Shown: piece by piece, positions 33,369 through 45,989 of the stretch
Numbering within the stretch: position 1 is the stretch's first letter
How the letters are laid out: each line of letters begins with the position of its first letter
Source: Adiantum capillus-veneris
Taxonomy: Eukaryota > Streptophyta > Polypodiopsida > Polypodiales > Pteridaceae
Assembly (NCBI GenBank): GCA_014529385.2
Contig: CM043945.1
Span: 1,354,312-1,418,311 of the forward strand
Reading direction: 5' to 3'
DNA length: 64,000 bases
Program-made: the position numbers and the translations under genes
Notes under the pieces: generated by a model
Seen by the model: only the letters and a program-made list of their open reading frames with translations
Databases searched by the model: none
What the model was told of the DNA's origin: nothing

Positions 33369-35316
33369 AAAGATTGGTGAAGCCCTAGATAGAGTACTTA
33401 CCTTCGAATTGACTTGTTGTCAATTTCCACTTGACTTGATTGTAGCTTCTATCGAATTGCCAATTCCTTGTCTGCAACCTGGTTCCTGTACAATTTGATA
33501 AAGTTAGCTATTATTTCACAAAGACTGTTTAATTTTGGCTAATATTGTGGTTGGTCTGTGTATCACTTCAAATCGAGTTATGGGAGGCAGCAATTGAACT
33601 TCAGATTTGACTTTGGCAAAAAATCAAAGGATTAATTTGCAACTTGGAAACTGAATAAACACGTACCAATTTGGATCCGATTGAACCCAAAATTGCTTGG
33701 TGACTTTGTATTATGTTGGTCTAGCACTGTAAAAGTTAAAAAGTCAAAATTGGTGTCCCTATGTAGCAGTAGTAAATAATCGTGATTATTTACTTTTGTC
33801 AACGTTTTGCAATTTTTGGCTTGGTTTGCCAAGTATACACTCTGTTAAAGTCCCTGGACAAGTTTCCACAAGTTTGGATAAAATCTGTTCAAGTTTATCA
33901 ACTGTTTCGTGTCCGAAGACTTTAATTTCAAGAATTTGGCTTAAGTCTTACTTTTGTGATCCAGATTTCACCAAAATTGATTTCTGGGGTCTACTTGATA
34001 TGCTTGACCTTGTGGTATACTCAAATTTGCAAAATTTGCAATTTTTGAAGCAGATGTAAATATTCACGATTACTCTGGCTATAATTTTGCAAGTTTTTGT
34101 CCCAACTTTGGCACAGATCTATTAAGCACCTCAAGTTAAGGTCCTTCACCAAGTTTCAACAAGTTTGGACAATTTCTGGTCAAATGGTCATCAATTTTCT
34201 GTCCGCAGACTAACTGTGCAAATTTGGTCACAATTTTCAATCCAATGATCCAAATCTTACCAAATTTGGTTTATGGGCTTATTACAACATGGTAAAGCTA
34301 GTGGTATGCCAACTTGGTCAAAAAATTTGAAAAATGGGATAGATGTAAATAATCGGATTATTTACAACTGGTAACTTTTTGCACCTTTTTAGTCAAGTGA
34401 TTATGTACACATGTTTATCACATCAATATAAAATTATAAACAAATTTCATCAAGTTTGGATATTTTTTTCTCAATTTACACTCAAGTTTCAAAAAGTCAG
34501 TACAAACTTTAGCTTTTACCCAGTTTTTTGCCAGTTTGGTGATCTTTTGTGCCTTTACAAAAGTTGTTTGTACACATGCAATGAGTCAATGGTATGAACC
34601 TTGGTCAAATCTGGGCTGAAAGTTAATAATCGTGATTATTAACTTCAGGCTTGAAATGAACCAATTTTTGTACTTTTTTCAAAGACAGTTCGTTTATAAG
34701 TTATTTTAAACCTATAAATCAAGTCAAAACTTAATTTGGCCTAAAATGTCAAGAAACAAAAAATTGTCTGAATTTTGGCCAACTCTTGAAATTATTACCT
34801 CACAGTGTCCTTGAGCTTACCCACTGGTTCATACAACTCTTAAGCATACTCTCCAGTCGGATTGAGTAGTTTGGAGTCTTTTTCGTGCTATTTCTGGCCG
34901 TAGACCTGAAATTCTGCAACTTCAAAGAACACTTACACTTGATTCTTTCAGAGAGAGCAATATTCTAAAATCCACCTTGGATCCTACTTACCCTACTCCT
35001 AGATTCTCACAGAATGGGGTTGTGGAAAGTGTCCACAAACACTCGTTTTCTTGTTTTTTATGGTTTTCTGAGCCTCGATCTTAAGACTTGTCTTGTCTAT
35101 TGACCATTCTCAAAATCCTAATCTAATTTTATAATCCTACAATCCTAAAGGCACTCAGCAAGTAGGATTACCTCCAAGCTACCTCTACACAGCAAAAGAG
35201 GACAATCTTAGGCTATGCGGTTTCTAAAAGTAATTTTTGAACTCTAGGTGATCCTACAGGAAGTTAAAGGATAACTTCACAAGATGCTCGTGTTTTTTCC
35301 TAGTTTAGGTCTCTTC
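33369..35316 (-). repeat. I leader: four units of ~284 bp with a GTAAATAATC palindrome
   Basis: No gene. Palindromes start at 33772 (perfect 10-bp arms), 34056 (decayed), 34345 (perfect arms, 1-nt centre) and 34622 (GTTAATAATC variant), spacing 284, 289 and 277. A block of the form CAAGTTTC..CAAGTTTGGA follows at 33859, 34150 and 34441, about 87-96 bp after the palindrome, on the plus strand (antisense to I's coding strand). A half copy, CGATTATTAAC, is in I's LTR at 35659-35669. The last ~670 bp before the PBS has no clear repeat. Confidence 0.82.
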
Positions 35317-35336
35317 GATTTCCGGCAATGGCGCCA
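35317..35336 (-). other. I primer-binding site
   Basis: The minus strand reads TGGCGCCATTGCCGGAAATC, similar to F's PBS, two bases inside the LTR end at 35339. Confidence 0.8.
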
Positions 35337-35338
35337 AA

Positions 35339-36150
35339 TGTGGGACGTGCATCTAACCTCACTATCCTATCTTATTGCAGTATTAGCGAGAATCCATGGG
35401 ATGAAGCTGACTTGACTAGTGCATAGAGGCTACAAGAGGTTTTCAATCTCTCGGAAAAAAACTAACAACTCGCATCTAACTCAAGCTACACTCATGTGAC
35501 TAAAATCACCAAAAGCTAATGGCTCATCCGCAACAAATCACATCCGTTACAACATCAAATGACGTCCAAACATAACGAAACTTCTAGGACAAGTTTATAA
35601 GACCTAAGCACACATGCCTATGGTCTCAATCCCCACTTTAGGTCAAGTACCAAAATTGCGATTATTAACAGTAGTGGATTTTTAACCTAGCTGTTTTCGA
35701 CCCAGAATGCACCTAAATGCTTAGCAATGATTCCCCAATACCCCGCCTATGGTTTGTTTTTTATTTTGAAGTGTAAATTCCTAGTTATGATGAAATTAGG
35801 CTACCGGCCGGCGACGCCAAAAGGTACGAAATTGCGATGTGTTTACATCAATGCGTAAAGCTCTTACTTGCGGTTGCAATGCAACAAACGCGACTGCAAT
35901 GTGATAACCGGGGAGGGAGTAGGAAGCGCGAGAAGGAGAGAAGTGAGCGTCGTTAGCTCATGCTATGTATTTCATTATCCAAAACTTTATAATACCTTAC
36001 AAAAATTGACTTTTATATCGTAGCCAAGGTTTTTGGTGGTGAAAACTAATAATTTGGGAGTTCTACCAAAGATGGGTAATGACAGGTTGATACAATCTGG
36101 AAGCTTGTAGCCCCGGCTCATCAATTACAAGATTTATCCAAAACATAGGA
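35339..36150 (-). repeat. I 5' LTR (outer end uncertain)
   Basis: The inner end is the PBS-proximal ...CGTCCCACA on the minus strand. The outer end is a guess. Sequence near 36040-36110 resembles the 3' non-coding part of E (AATTTGGGAG.TCTACCA), so a copia-type fragment may start before 36150. No ORF of interest lies inside. Confidence 0.45.
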
Positions 36151-36696
36151 GTTAAAATATTTCTAATTTATCAAAAAATAATAAGTGTTTTACAATGAGA
36201 ACTCCAAAAGTGGTATCCGTGGTATCCGTGTTAGCTTGCTGCTAACAGATTGTGTCAAAAACCATTTTGAAAGATTTTGTATTCAATGTGTTTTGATCAT
36301 ATACAATGCTTCATTTTCACGACTATACATAGTTTGTCGATCTCAATTGTTATGCTTAGAACCAACATCTTGGTCACCAAACAGATCTCTAATTGTGCTA
36401 GGGGTATCTTAGCGGCGTGCTTGGCGGGCTTGCTTGAATTTATACTCATTTTCCATGCCAAACATAACATATATTCCTCGTGGAATATCTTGTGAATAGA
36501 TCGTGCATAAACTACTATTTTTCATCAAATGAATAAGACAGACAAAGTGATAATAATGACCACATGTCAATGTATAGTATCAAAATTCTTATAGCAAACT
36601 GGACATTGGAAAGATGAAGATGCATCCGGACTTGTGTGAGGGCTGGGGTGTTTGGGTGTCTATAGAAAGTTGTGTTATTTTTGCATTTTTCTATGC

Positions 36697-37231
36697 CAGC
36701 TATGTCATGTAAATATCTTTCTCTCTCTTTAACTGTAGGTAGACTTCAACTATCAATGCCATCTCATCTCGGGTGAAAGTGACACAACTCTCCCTGATAT
36801 CATGGGTGACAATAGTTGTCTCCTTTGACAAAAATTCTACTGGTCGCTGTTGCATATAGCATCTTTGAAAAATATAACGCACAATTTGCATTGTGCAGTG
36901 GATGACCATAAACTTCCAAGTAGATCCTCTCAGTGTTTTCTTTGATCGCTTCGTGGAGGTACTTCGATATCTTCCACCTTCCTTTCTTTATCTCTGTGTC
37001 CTCACATGGCCATATTGTTTTGATCATGTCCTTGGTCACTTCTTTATTGATCTCTTTCCATTGCATGTGGCTTGGATTTTCCCATTTTGAAAGTCGTCAA
37101 GCAGTGTGCGTCGCTTGTTGTGCCGACATACCATGCGCTAGAGACTTCATGTGCTGAAATGCATTAACAACCGCTTGTTGTTGATCATCACGCATTGATT
37201 GGCTTCCACAAACTTGTTCTTCATCGGCCAT
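36697..37231 (-). pseudogene. Unknown protein, decayed
   Basis: From ATG at 37231 (MADEEQVCGSQSMRDDQQQA) a protein-like frame runs through WKEINKEVTKDMIKTIWPCE, KGRWKISKYLHEAIKENTER and YLEVYGHPLHNANC, with one TGA near 37095 and a frame change near 36850. It ends in the continuation VTHDIRESCVTFTRDEM, IVEVYLQLKREKDIYMT. I do not recognise it; there is no zinc knuckle, RT or transposase motif. It may be a fragment of a host or transposon gene. It sits between I's LTR and the truncated end of D. Confidence 0.4.
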
Positions 37232-37639
37232 TTTATCTTAGAGATGCAATGGACAAATAGACAAATATTCAATATCATTGACAAAAATATATACTCACGA
37301 TTCAACAATCTCACAGATACACAAAGTAGATATGTCTCGTCCACTACATAAGACGTCGTAGATGAACTAAATCAAATCAAAACTGATGCGACTAAACAAA
37401 ATCACAACTAATGGAACCAATTGAACCACAAGATAAATTTGAAATATCCCTGATAACACGACAAATTTGAAATGACTAAAGATAATTGATCCGATTAAAA
37501 TACAAGACAATTGATTCAATTGAAATACAAGACATGACTCAATGAGGTGAACCACCCCAAAACCAGATAATACACCTCAATACAAATGAAATACCTCGGA
37601 CAACAAGACAAATGTATATCACAAAAATGTTTAGATCGG

Positions 37640-39281
37640 GTAAAAAGAATCCTGTTGGACACACTGAATCTTGTCGTTGGCCATCTCTATGCCATTTTTG
37701 GACACTATATGTCCCAGTAGTTTTGTTTCCAGACCAAGAAAACAGATTTGAATGGGTTTAGACAGATCCACTTTTCCTTACAACGCTAGAATACCATTTC
37801 CAAAAAGAGCAAATGATTCTCCTCAATTGAATAGACAATGAAGTCGTCCATAAATATGGCGAGAAATTGGTGTAGGAATGCACTGAATATTTCCATCATA
37901 CATCTTTGAGAGGCTGCTGGAGCATTGCAAAGACCAAATGGCATAACCAGGTACATAAACGCTCCCCATTCAGTAATGAAAGTCATTTTACTCCGGTCTT
38001 CAAGGGAGATCTGTAGCTGATTATAACCACTATAGCCATCCATAAAGTTATACATCTCATGGCCTGCTATCTCATCAAGAAGCATGTTTGTAAAAGGTAA
38101 TGGAAAAGGATCCTTGATTGAGCATTTAGCTTTCGATAATCCACACAAACTGTGAGCTTTCCATTCTTTTTGGGCACTACCACAATAGGAAATAACAAGT
38201 CACTACTGGCGACTTCAGAAATAAATCCAGTCTTAAGAAGGTTATCGATTTCTTCCTTGACCTTCTTAGCATAATTTGGATTCATTCTATATCATTGTGC
38301 AGTCTCACTGGTCTAGCATCCGGTTTTAGAGGTATTCTATGTTGACAGACCTCTAGATCTACTCCTTTTAGATCACTATGTTCCTATACGAATACGTCCT
38401 TCTCCTTTTGAAACATGTGTTGCACTTTCTCTTTCATTCCTGGGTCCAGATGCTTGTTTACTTTGATCAATCTAGGATTTTCCTCAGAACCCAAGTTCAA
38501 TTCTTCTATTTCTTGATCATTTGGAAGCAACCAGTTAGGCCCACCTCCCTTTCTCTTGGTTGACTCCTCAACATAATCCCATGACGGACCCCTTAGTTCT
38601 GAATTGTTATTTGGAACTTCAGTAACTTCCTCAGAATGTGCTTATTCAGAGGCCGCTGGTGTACTGGAATCTGAGAATTCTTCTTTAGAGTTAATTGGTT
38701 CCTCTGGCATTCCAATTAGCTACACTTGTCGTTCTTCAGAATTCAGTTCAGTGAACCGACCTGGGAATTGCTTCTTTTGATTTTTAGCCTGATCTTTGTC
38801 AGTTAAAATGGTATTTAGGTCTATTTTGGCCAATGGAAAAATATTCATTGCTGTCAGCATCCTCTCAATTCTCTTTACCCCATACTTCTGACAAAGCTCT
38901 TATGGTCGTAGTGCATTTATCCAGCTTCTAGTATTATTGTTCTGAATCTGAATTCGTCTATTGGTGCCTTGTATTGTTAGAGTCTGATTGGCATAGTCGT
39001 GCATAGCCTGTGTCGTTCACAACCATGGGCGTCCTAGTAGCATCCCATATGTGCCTTGCACATCTAGTACTAGGAAGTTGTTCTTAAACTTTTCTTTGCC
39101 CACCCTTATCTGCATACTCTCTATCATCAATGATCAGCCATTCGAACTTTGAAGGGTGTTGGTTTCAGGTTTAGGATACCCATTCTTTGTTGAAGTTGTG
39201 CCCCCAGGATGTTTACTCCTGCCCTCCACCCAGTATGACAACGGATAGTGGCTCCCACTGTTTCCTAACCTTGTAGTCTAC
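37640..39281 (-). pseudogene. D: gypsy protease and reverse transcriptase (decayed, truncated)
   Basis: From the gag end leftwards: a retropepsin-like region with GAGVNILGAQL and YGMLLGRPWL (near 39200-39030), an acidic linker, then RT: LDPGMKEKVQHMFQKEKDVFV, FPIVVVPKKNGKLTVCVDYRKLNA, DEIAGHEMYNFMDGYSGYNQLQI, LVMPFGLCNAPAASQRCMM, FMDDFIVYS (active site, near 37830) and LLGHIVSKNGIE. Similarity stops near 37640, before RNase H. Several stops and at least two frame changes. The RT differs from F's (FMDD against YMDD), so D is a distinct gypsy lineage. Confidence 0.8.
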
Positions 39282-40998
39282 CTAGATCACCAGCACTTCA
39301 TCATCTTTGACAACTGCTAAGTCAACTGCTCTGGCTTCCGCTTCAACCTTCCTTTGTTGTTTGATGAATTTTGCTGCTTCAGGAAAATTTTTTCTGTTCT
39401 CGTCTAGTTCAACTCTTAATTTTTGAATTCTTTCAAAGATCTTCACATGAATTTCTTCCCTCTCTTTATCAAAGTTATTATCAGAACTTGAAGAATCGTG
39501 GCTATCTGCACAGTGCCACTTCTCTGTTTTCGTACCCATTGTGCCTCCTTCATTGTTTCCTATTGCAATCATATCTATTTTGACATTCCCTAGTTCCTCC
39601 ACCAGTCCCTGAACTGCAGCCAGTATAGTCTCAAGAATCCCAGACCCTGTCTGATATGGTTTTGTTTTCTCAGAAGACTGGTTTTGTTGCTCAGAAGACT
39701 GGGAAAGTATTTTATGAATGATCCGGGCATTAGAACTTTCTGGATGCTCTGGTAGCTTCTTGGCCAGATCTTCTGTGATCTTAGCCGCCAGTTCTCTTTG
39801 CTCTTGCCATTCATCAGCTACCTTTCCTTTGCTCTTTGCCTTCCATACCTCTCTCTGTTGAGCCCATTTGCTACTTTCAGAACTGACTGGTTTTGCCATC
39901 TCATCTGGGATTTCCTCAATGGCTATCCCTTTACTGCGCTAACTGCTCGTACTGGAACTGGCTCTGGAGCTTCTTCCTCAGTAGCCGCAGTGTTAGGTGC
40001 TTCTAGACATTGTGCCGCAAAATGCCTATACTTGCCACAAGTATAACAGCTAAGGCTTTGATTTTGAAAGTTACCACGACCCCAGCCGGGCCAGTACCTC
40101 CCTGCTACTGGTATCTACCACGCCTAGTACCATTACCATTAGTACCTGATTTCTCCTCTTGGGGTACACTGGTTGACTCCACTCTGGCTGGTTCAACATT
40201 GGTAAATGCCACTACAAACAAATCCTTTTCCTTCTTGAAGTGATGAATGCAAATGCCACAATTTGTTCCATAAATGACCATATGCCTTGCAATAAGTACA
40301 TTGTGGACACTCATTGCAAACATGATCTTTAGATTTGCACCTTGAACACCAAGTTTCCATTCTCCTAGCTGGTTGTCTAGTTTGGATGATTTTAGCAATC
40401 TACCAGGCCATTTCATCTATCTTTCTGGACCAAAACCCCTTCTTGGCGTTGTCTTTGCTCTTTCCATCTGAGCTATTCTCAAAGCTATTGGAGGTCTCAC
40501 TGGAATCAGAATTCTCAGTGGAAGAACTGCTACTACTGGACCTCCTCTTCTTATGACTTCTCTCCTTCTTAGCCTGTTGTTCCAGTTTCAAAGCTCAATG
40601 CACCAGATCATTAAATTTCTTTGTTGGTGCATGCACCTCCTGTTCTTTGAGCTTCTTACTGTAGAACCCATTTAAAAACCATGCTCGTAACTTCTTTTTT
40701 TATGGTGGCTCCTGCAACTGCCTGGTTAACTCCTTGATTTTCTCAACATAGCTCCTAACTGATAATTTTCCTTGCTTTATCTTATCTAGCTCACACAAGA
40801 TGTCCTCATCACCTCTGTTATCTGAATACTCCAGTCTAAAAGCCTTGAGCAATTTGTTATATGATCTGAGTTAGCAAGATGGGTAATGGTAGTACCATTT
40901 CCTTGCTGCATCTTTTAGTGTCTAAGGAAAATATTCTCCCTTGTAATCTTCATCAATATTCTTCAACTCAACATACTATTGAAAAGCTTGGATTTAAA
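39282..40998 (-). pseudogene. D: distal gag with zinc knuckles, cut by C
   Basis: Reading leftwards from the C insertion: gag core fragments, a Ser-rich patch (RSSSSSSSTENSDSSETSNS), CSRCKSKDHVCNEC (near 40310-40350) and CYTCGKYRHFAAQC (near 40010-40054), both C-x2-C-x4-H-x4-C. Then comes a 205-codon open stretch (39899-39282: WAQQREVWKAKSKGKVADEW, and IFERIQKLRVELDENRKNF), a charged helical region ending at the protease. Frames change several times. The N-terminus lies beyond element C at 51995-52497. Confidence 0.7.
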
Positions 40999-41481
40999 TG
41001 TAAGGTTTCCAGTTTCTGAAACCTTAAAGATTGTATAAAGCTTAATCAAACTAATATGATTATTGAAAAAGAAATGTAGAATTGTCCAATCGTGGCAAAT
41101 ATTGGTATTTTTGGAATCTTAAGCACAACAAACCCGGGCTAAAAATTTTCAGAACAGAATTTCGATAAAATCTGGAAAAGTTACAGGCTCTGAAAGGTTA
41201 CACTAAGAATTTAATTAGTTAAGTAAAATTGGATGGTTTCAATAATTATTATTATAAAGACTTCCTTATCCTAAGGCTCTAGAAATTACTGATATTTGTA
41301 ATTTTCATCATTAAAAATCAGTTAAATTAGTAAAAATCAATTCTGGAAGCTAGGGGGGCTGTGTGGAGCTGTGGGGAACCTGCCCGGGACTAGATTTAGC
41401 AGCAGGGGACATTTTTGGAGCTGTAGGGCTGCTTGGGATGCAAGTTACTGCCATTTTCCAGCCCGTGATTGCCCAGAAACC

Positions 41482-41489
41482 TATAAATA
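41482..41489 (+). promoter_or_regulatory. C 5' LTR TATA box
   Basis: TATAAATA in a GC-richer stretch ~480 bp into the LTR, conserved at 48163-48170 in the 3' LTR. It is followed by a conserved block (TTTCAGACAGACTCGG against TTTCAGTCAGACTCGG) suited to a transcription start. Confidence 0.6.
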
Positions 41490-41699
41490 TGACCCTTCCT
41501 TCACAATTTCAGACAGACTCGGACCCTTGGCACATTCTCTCTCATCTAAAGAGACCGCTACGCAAAAATCACTAGAGATCAAGCTCTAATTGGTTAATTA
41601 AATGGTAATTAGGTTAATCTTTCTTAATTAGCAAAGCTAGGTGAACCTATTTTCTTAATAAAATGAAGATTAATCCTATGTATACTCAAAAATCCTCTC

Positions 41700-43400
41700 T
41701 TAATTAAATATATTTTTCTAATTATTGTGATTAAGCTTAGGGATATTAAGCTAATTAATTAGTATATCATATGAGGACTAAAATTATCCATTTTAAACAT
41801 AAATTAATAGAAGTTATACTAATTAAGTTTAGATTAAAATGGATAATTATCAAAGCTGTGTTAAACTGTCATTATGCTAGGAAAATTATCTTATAAGTCA
41901 TAATTAATTAAGAAAAATTACACTATTTTTGAGAGAAAAATAAACGGAGAAATGATTAAATTAATTCAAAATGATTGAAGATATCTATTAGAGGTAAATC
42001 ACATCTTAGGGAATCCGTAATAATTATGTTAACCTCAAATAGTTAGTTTACCTAATTATCTTAGCAGAATTACACTATTTTTAGGACAAATTTAAAGGGA
42101 GAAAATAGCAAATTGATCCAAAATGATTTGAAATAATTATCAAAGGTAAATAACATTTTAGGAAAACCTTGATAATTATGTTAACCTCAGACAATTAGTT
42201 TACCTAATTATCTTAGTAGAATTACACTGTTTTTAGGACAAATTAAAAGGGAGGAAATAAAAAATTTATTCAAAATGCTTTGCGATATTTATTAGAGCTT
42301 AATTAAATTTTAGAAAACCTGTAATAATTATTTTAACCTCAGATAAGTAGTTTACCTAATTATCTTAGCAAAATTACACTGATTTTAGGACAAATTAAAC
42401 AAGGGAAAATAGCAAATTGATTCAAAATGCTTTAAGATAATTATCAGCAACTACACCTTAGAGAACCCTGGATAATTATCTGAACCTCAGATAATTAGTT
42501 TAACTAATTATCTCAGCATAATTACACTATTTTTAGGAAAAATTCAAAGGGGGAAAATAGCAAAGTGATTCAAAATGCTTTGAGATAATTATTAGAGATA
42601 AATCACATCTTAACAGATCTGTGATATTTATCTTAATCTCAAATAATTAGTCTACCTAATTATCTCAAAAGAATTATACACTTTTGGGAGAAAATAGAAG
42701 GAGGAAAATAGTAAACTAATCCCAAATGCTTTGAGATAATTTGTAGAGGTAAATTACATCTTATATAACCTGTGATCATTATCTTAACTACAAATAATTA
42801 TTTTAGATAATTATCCTAGTAGAAAACAACTTTTATTGTGGGTAAATTAAAGGGAGAAATTAGTAAATCATGTGCTATGATTACATGCTATTTATTAGAA
42901 CTAGATTTTAGGATAAAGAGGCTGTGATAATTATGTCAAGGTTAGATAAGTACTATAGATATTTATCTAAGTCAAATTATACTAATTCTAGCTAAAAACT
43001 AAAGAGGGAAATTCGTAAATCATGCTGTATTATTACATGCTTATTTATTAGAGCTAGATTACATGATGAAAAGGCCGTGATGATTATGTAAAGGTTAGAA
43101 ACTTAGTATAGATATTTATTTAAGTCAAATTATACTAATTCTGGTTGAAATTTAAAGGGGAAAAATTTCTAATCATGTGCTATGATTACATGCTTTTTAT
43201 TAGAGTTAGCTTACAAACAAAAGAGGCCATGTTAATTATGTCAAGGTTAGAAAAGTAGTATAAATATTTATTTAAGTCAAATTATTCTAATTTTAGCTAA
43301 AAATTGATTATGGAAATTATATAATTAATTTGGAAAAAAGGATAATTACCAGAAATCAAAGATACCCTTATGTACTTGTGATAATTATGCCACAGTTTAT
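41700..43400. repeat. C LTR internal array, ~151-bp units
   Basis: The marker AATTACACTATTTTTAGG and its variants recur near 41917, 42068, 42220, 42371, 42519 and 42671 (spacing 148-152). A changed form, AAATTATACTAATT, recurs near 42975, 43127 and 43280 (152-153). Units are AT-rich and full of ATAATTAT words. The same array is in the 3' LTR. Confidence 0.85.
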
Positions 43401-45159
43401 TAGTAATTTTAGAAAATTATAATTGACAAAAAGTCCTATTTTTGACCAAAGATTAATTAAAATAAATAGACTTTGTGGTCAAAAGTTTTTTGGAAAATTA
43501 TAGTAAGTGTAAACCTTTGATATAAAGTTGAGAAAATGAAATCTTTGAGAGAAAATAAATAGAGTAAATATTAAGCTCAAAATAAGTAGATTCCAAGCTT
43601 AAGATTCGATGGGGAGATTAGGAAAAAGATATAGAAAATTATAAGAAAATTAGGATAGCCTAGAAAACCCTTAGGGAAGTTGTGGAAAAATTTATCATGC
43701 CGATATAGGCAAATAAGAAATTACTAGGTCAAGAATTTACTAATTAAGACTATAAATTTAACCTTAGATGGGTTACGGTTGAATACAAAGGTTAAGTCTA
43801 GATTTCAAATAATATACCTATTGATTAGACGTCCTTTTTATAAGGATAATAAGCTATGGCACCTAAAAGGACCCGAGCCAATCCTACACCTGATGATGAG
43901 GATGTAGCTCCAAAACGAACTAGAGCGTCGCACGACGACGAAGCCGGGCCTAGTAGTAGGCTTACGGAGGAGAGTCTTTAGGCGCCAGCGTAGAAGCAGA
44001 TGGCCAATCAATCCTCGGTGGGTTTCCCATTATTCAATTAAGTTTTTAAATAGTTTAAGTTCTTCTATAAGTTAGCATTGCATACATAAGAAGTGAGTAA
44101 GAATCAGGAAAGGAATAATTGACCAAAAATGAAAGGTAACTTCCAACGTGCATTTGTTTATAATGTAGGAAAGAATTGTTTGGGTTAAAACTGGTTGAAT
44201 TAGGAAAGATATGATTGATCATCCTTAAGACAGCTTGTCTCAAGACACCTCCGACTCCTTGGTATAAATTGATGATAATGATGGCTTTCTAGCCACAGAT
44301 AAGTCGGTTACCCCCATGAATGATGAGTTTCTACTCCGTGTCATGTCTTGATGTCTCTACATAAGTTAGGATACCGTTTTTTATCCTAGGAGAGCCGCCC
44401 GATTGTATGGGCAGTTGGTTTGGTGTATGGGCACCCGAAACCTTAGGTGGGCGTTTATCCACTCCGGATTATGAATAAGGAATGGGTGCCGTTTTTTCAC
44501 CCTTAGGTGGTCTTGAGACAAGAAGAGTACTGGTCATGGTTATTATGGACAATGTTTTGATTGACAGTACCCTGTCTTAAGTTTAAAGATGTATGTTTTC
44601 TAAAAGAATGCTTTCAATGCTGTCTTAAATACTTGATTGAAGGAATTACTGTGACGGAAAGTTAAAAGAAACTATTATTTTAAGTGTTAAAACAATGCGA
44701 TAGTAATTAAAAAACAAAAGAATCATGTGTGAGTGCGGGGTGGTAAGTGGGGATTGACTAAGGTTGTCAATCATGGACGGGTGGACCTGATTAGTCAGGT
44801 ACCTATCCATCCCTGCGCACTAAAACGTTTAGAAAACTTATTCACTTGGAAGAGGAGTCCACCAACGACTGTACCCTCACATCTGTTAGGGAGAAAAAAG
44901 CGTTGGTTGAGGATACCTTAGTCCAATTGTCGTAGTTATAGGGCTGAAATAGTTTTTTGGACTTTTAATACGTTGTTCCGTTTCCGCTGCGAGACAGAAC
45001 TAGGTCTTCTTCTAAGGCTATAGACCCAAGCCATTGTCAATGGTAAAGGTCTATTCCTTGGATTTTTCTTGTTTAGAGACTCTTATTTTTATCAGACCCA
45101 GAGACCTGTCAAGGATCCCATCCCGACCCTTGGTATTGGCGGGTTGGGGATTTCACAAG

Positions 45160-45171
45160 TGGTATCAGAGC
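45160..45171 (+). other. C primer-binding site (TGGTATCAGAGC)
   Basis: Two bases after the 5' LTR end; a canonical Met-tRNA complement. The 3' LTR is not followed by it. Confidence 0.95.
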
Positions 45172-45989
45172 GTGTGTTAATTAAAGTCTTGGACCTAAGA
45201 AAAAGTTTAAGGCGTTAGGTTGAAATAAGTGATCTTTGACAAATTCAATTAAATATGTATTGAATTGGAAAGAGGGAGTGAAAGGAAGAGAGAGAATTAT
45301 CCCCATCCCTGGAGGGAAATTTCCATCAGGCCTACTTGAAATTCATGGATTTCAACATTAGGTTTATGAGGGCTTGCCTATCCCAAAACTATTTAATGCG
45401 AAAAAGCGTGATGAAATGGCTGGATAATAGATTTTCTCCTTCCACTTGGAGAATCAAGTAGTCTGGATCTGGTGGATTTTTTCTTCATTGATGCGAGAGA
45501 GTTAGAAGGTTTACAACTAAATATGAAGACACTCAAATGAGCCGAAGATCTTCAAGTGATTGAAGTATACTTTTTCATTGGAACGGAGAATCCAGTGGGT
45601 GTTTGATCAGGTGTCTAAAGTAACCTACCCCGGTAGAATTAAGCCCATAGGTGTAGGCCCTAGTTTTAATGAACCAAAAAGATGTTGTATATTTTGATTC
45701 TATATCTGATCCACCCAAAGTCCACAAAATTCTAGTATAGGATTGTCGTCACCCTTGTACATAATAGGACCTTCATGGATTGTATTAACTCTTGTACATA
45801 CTATGGTTCTCATGGGTATGCTATAAGCAATTTTGTTTATAGTTTGGTAATTATCCTCATCCTGCGTGCAAATAAGTTAAAAGCATAAGTAAGAGAGATT
45901 TCAATTGGAACTAAATTCCACTAATTTAATCGCAAAAAAATACTCGTGTAAATAGCCTTTACACTGTTGCTCAAGAGAAAAAATTACTA

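Larger units (their letters stand above)
40999..45157 (+). repeat. C 5' LTR (4159 bp)
   Basis: Borders set by alignment to the 3' copy and by the PBS two bases after the CACA end. It includes a TATAAATA box (41482-41489), a long AT-rich tandem array, and a decayed ORF at 43856 (stops at TAG 43979 and another TAG shortly after). Confidence 0.93.
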
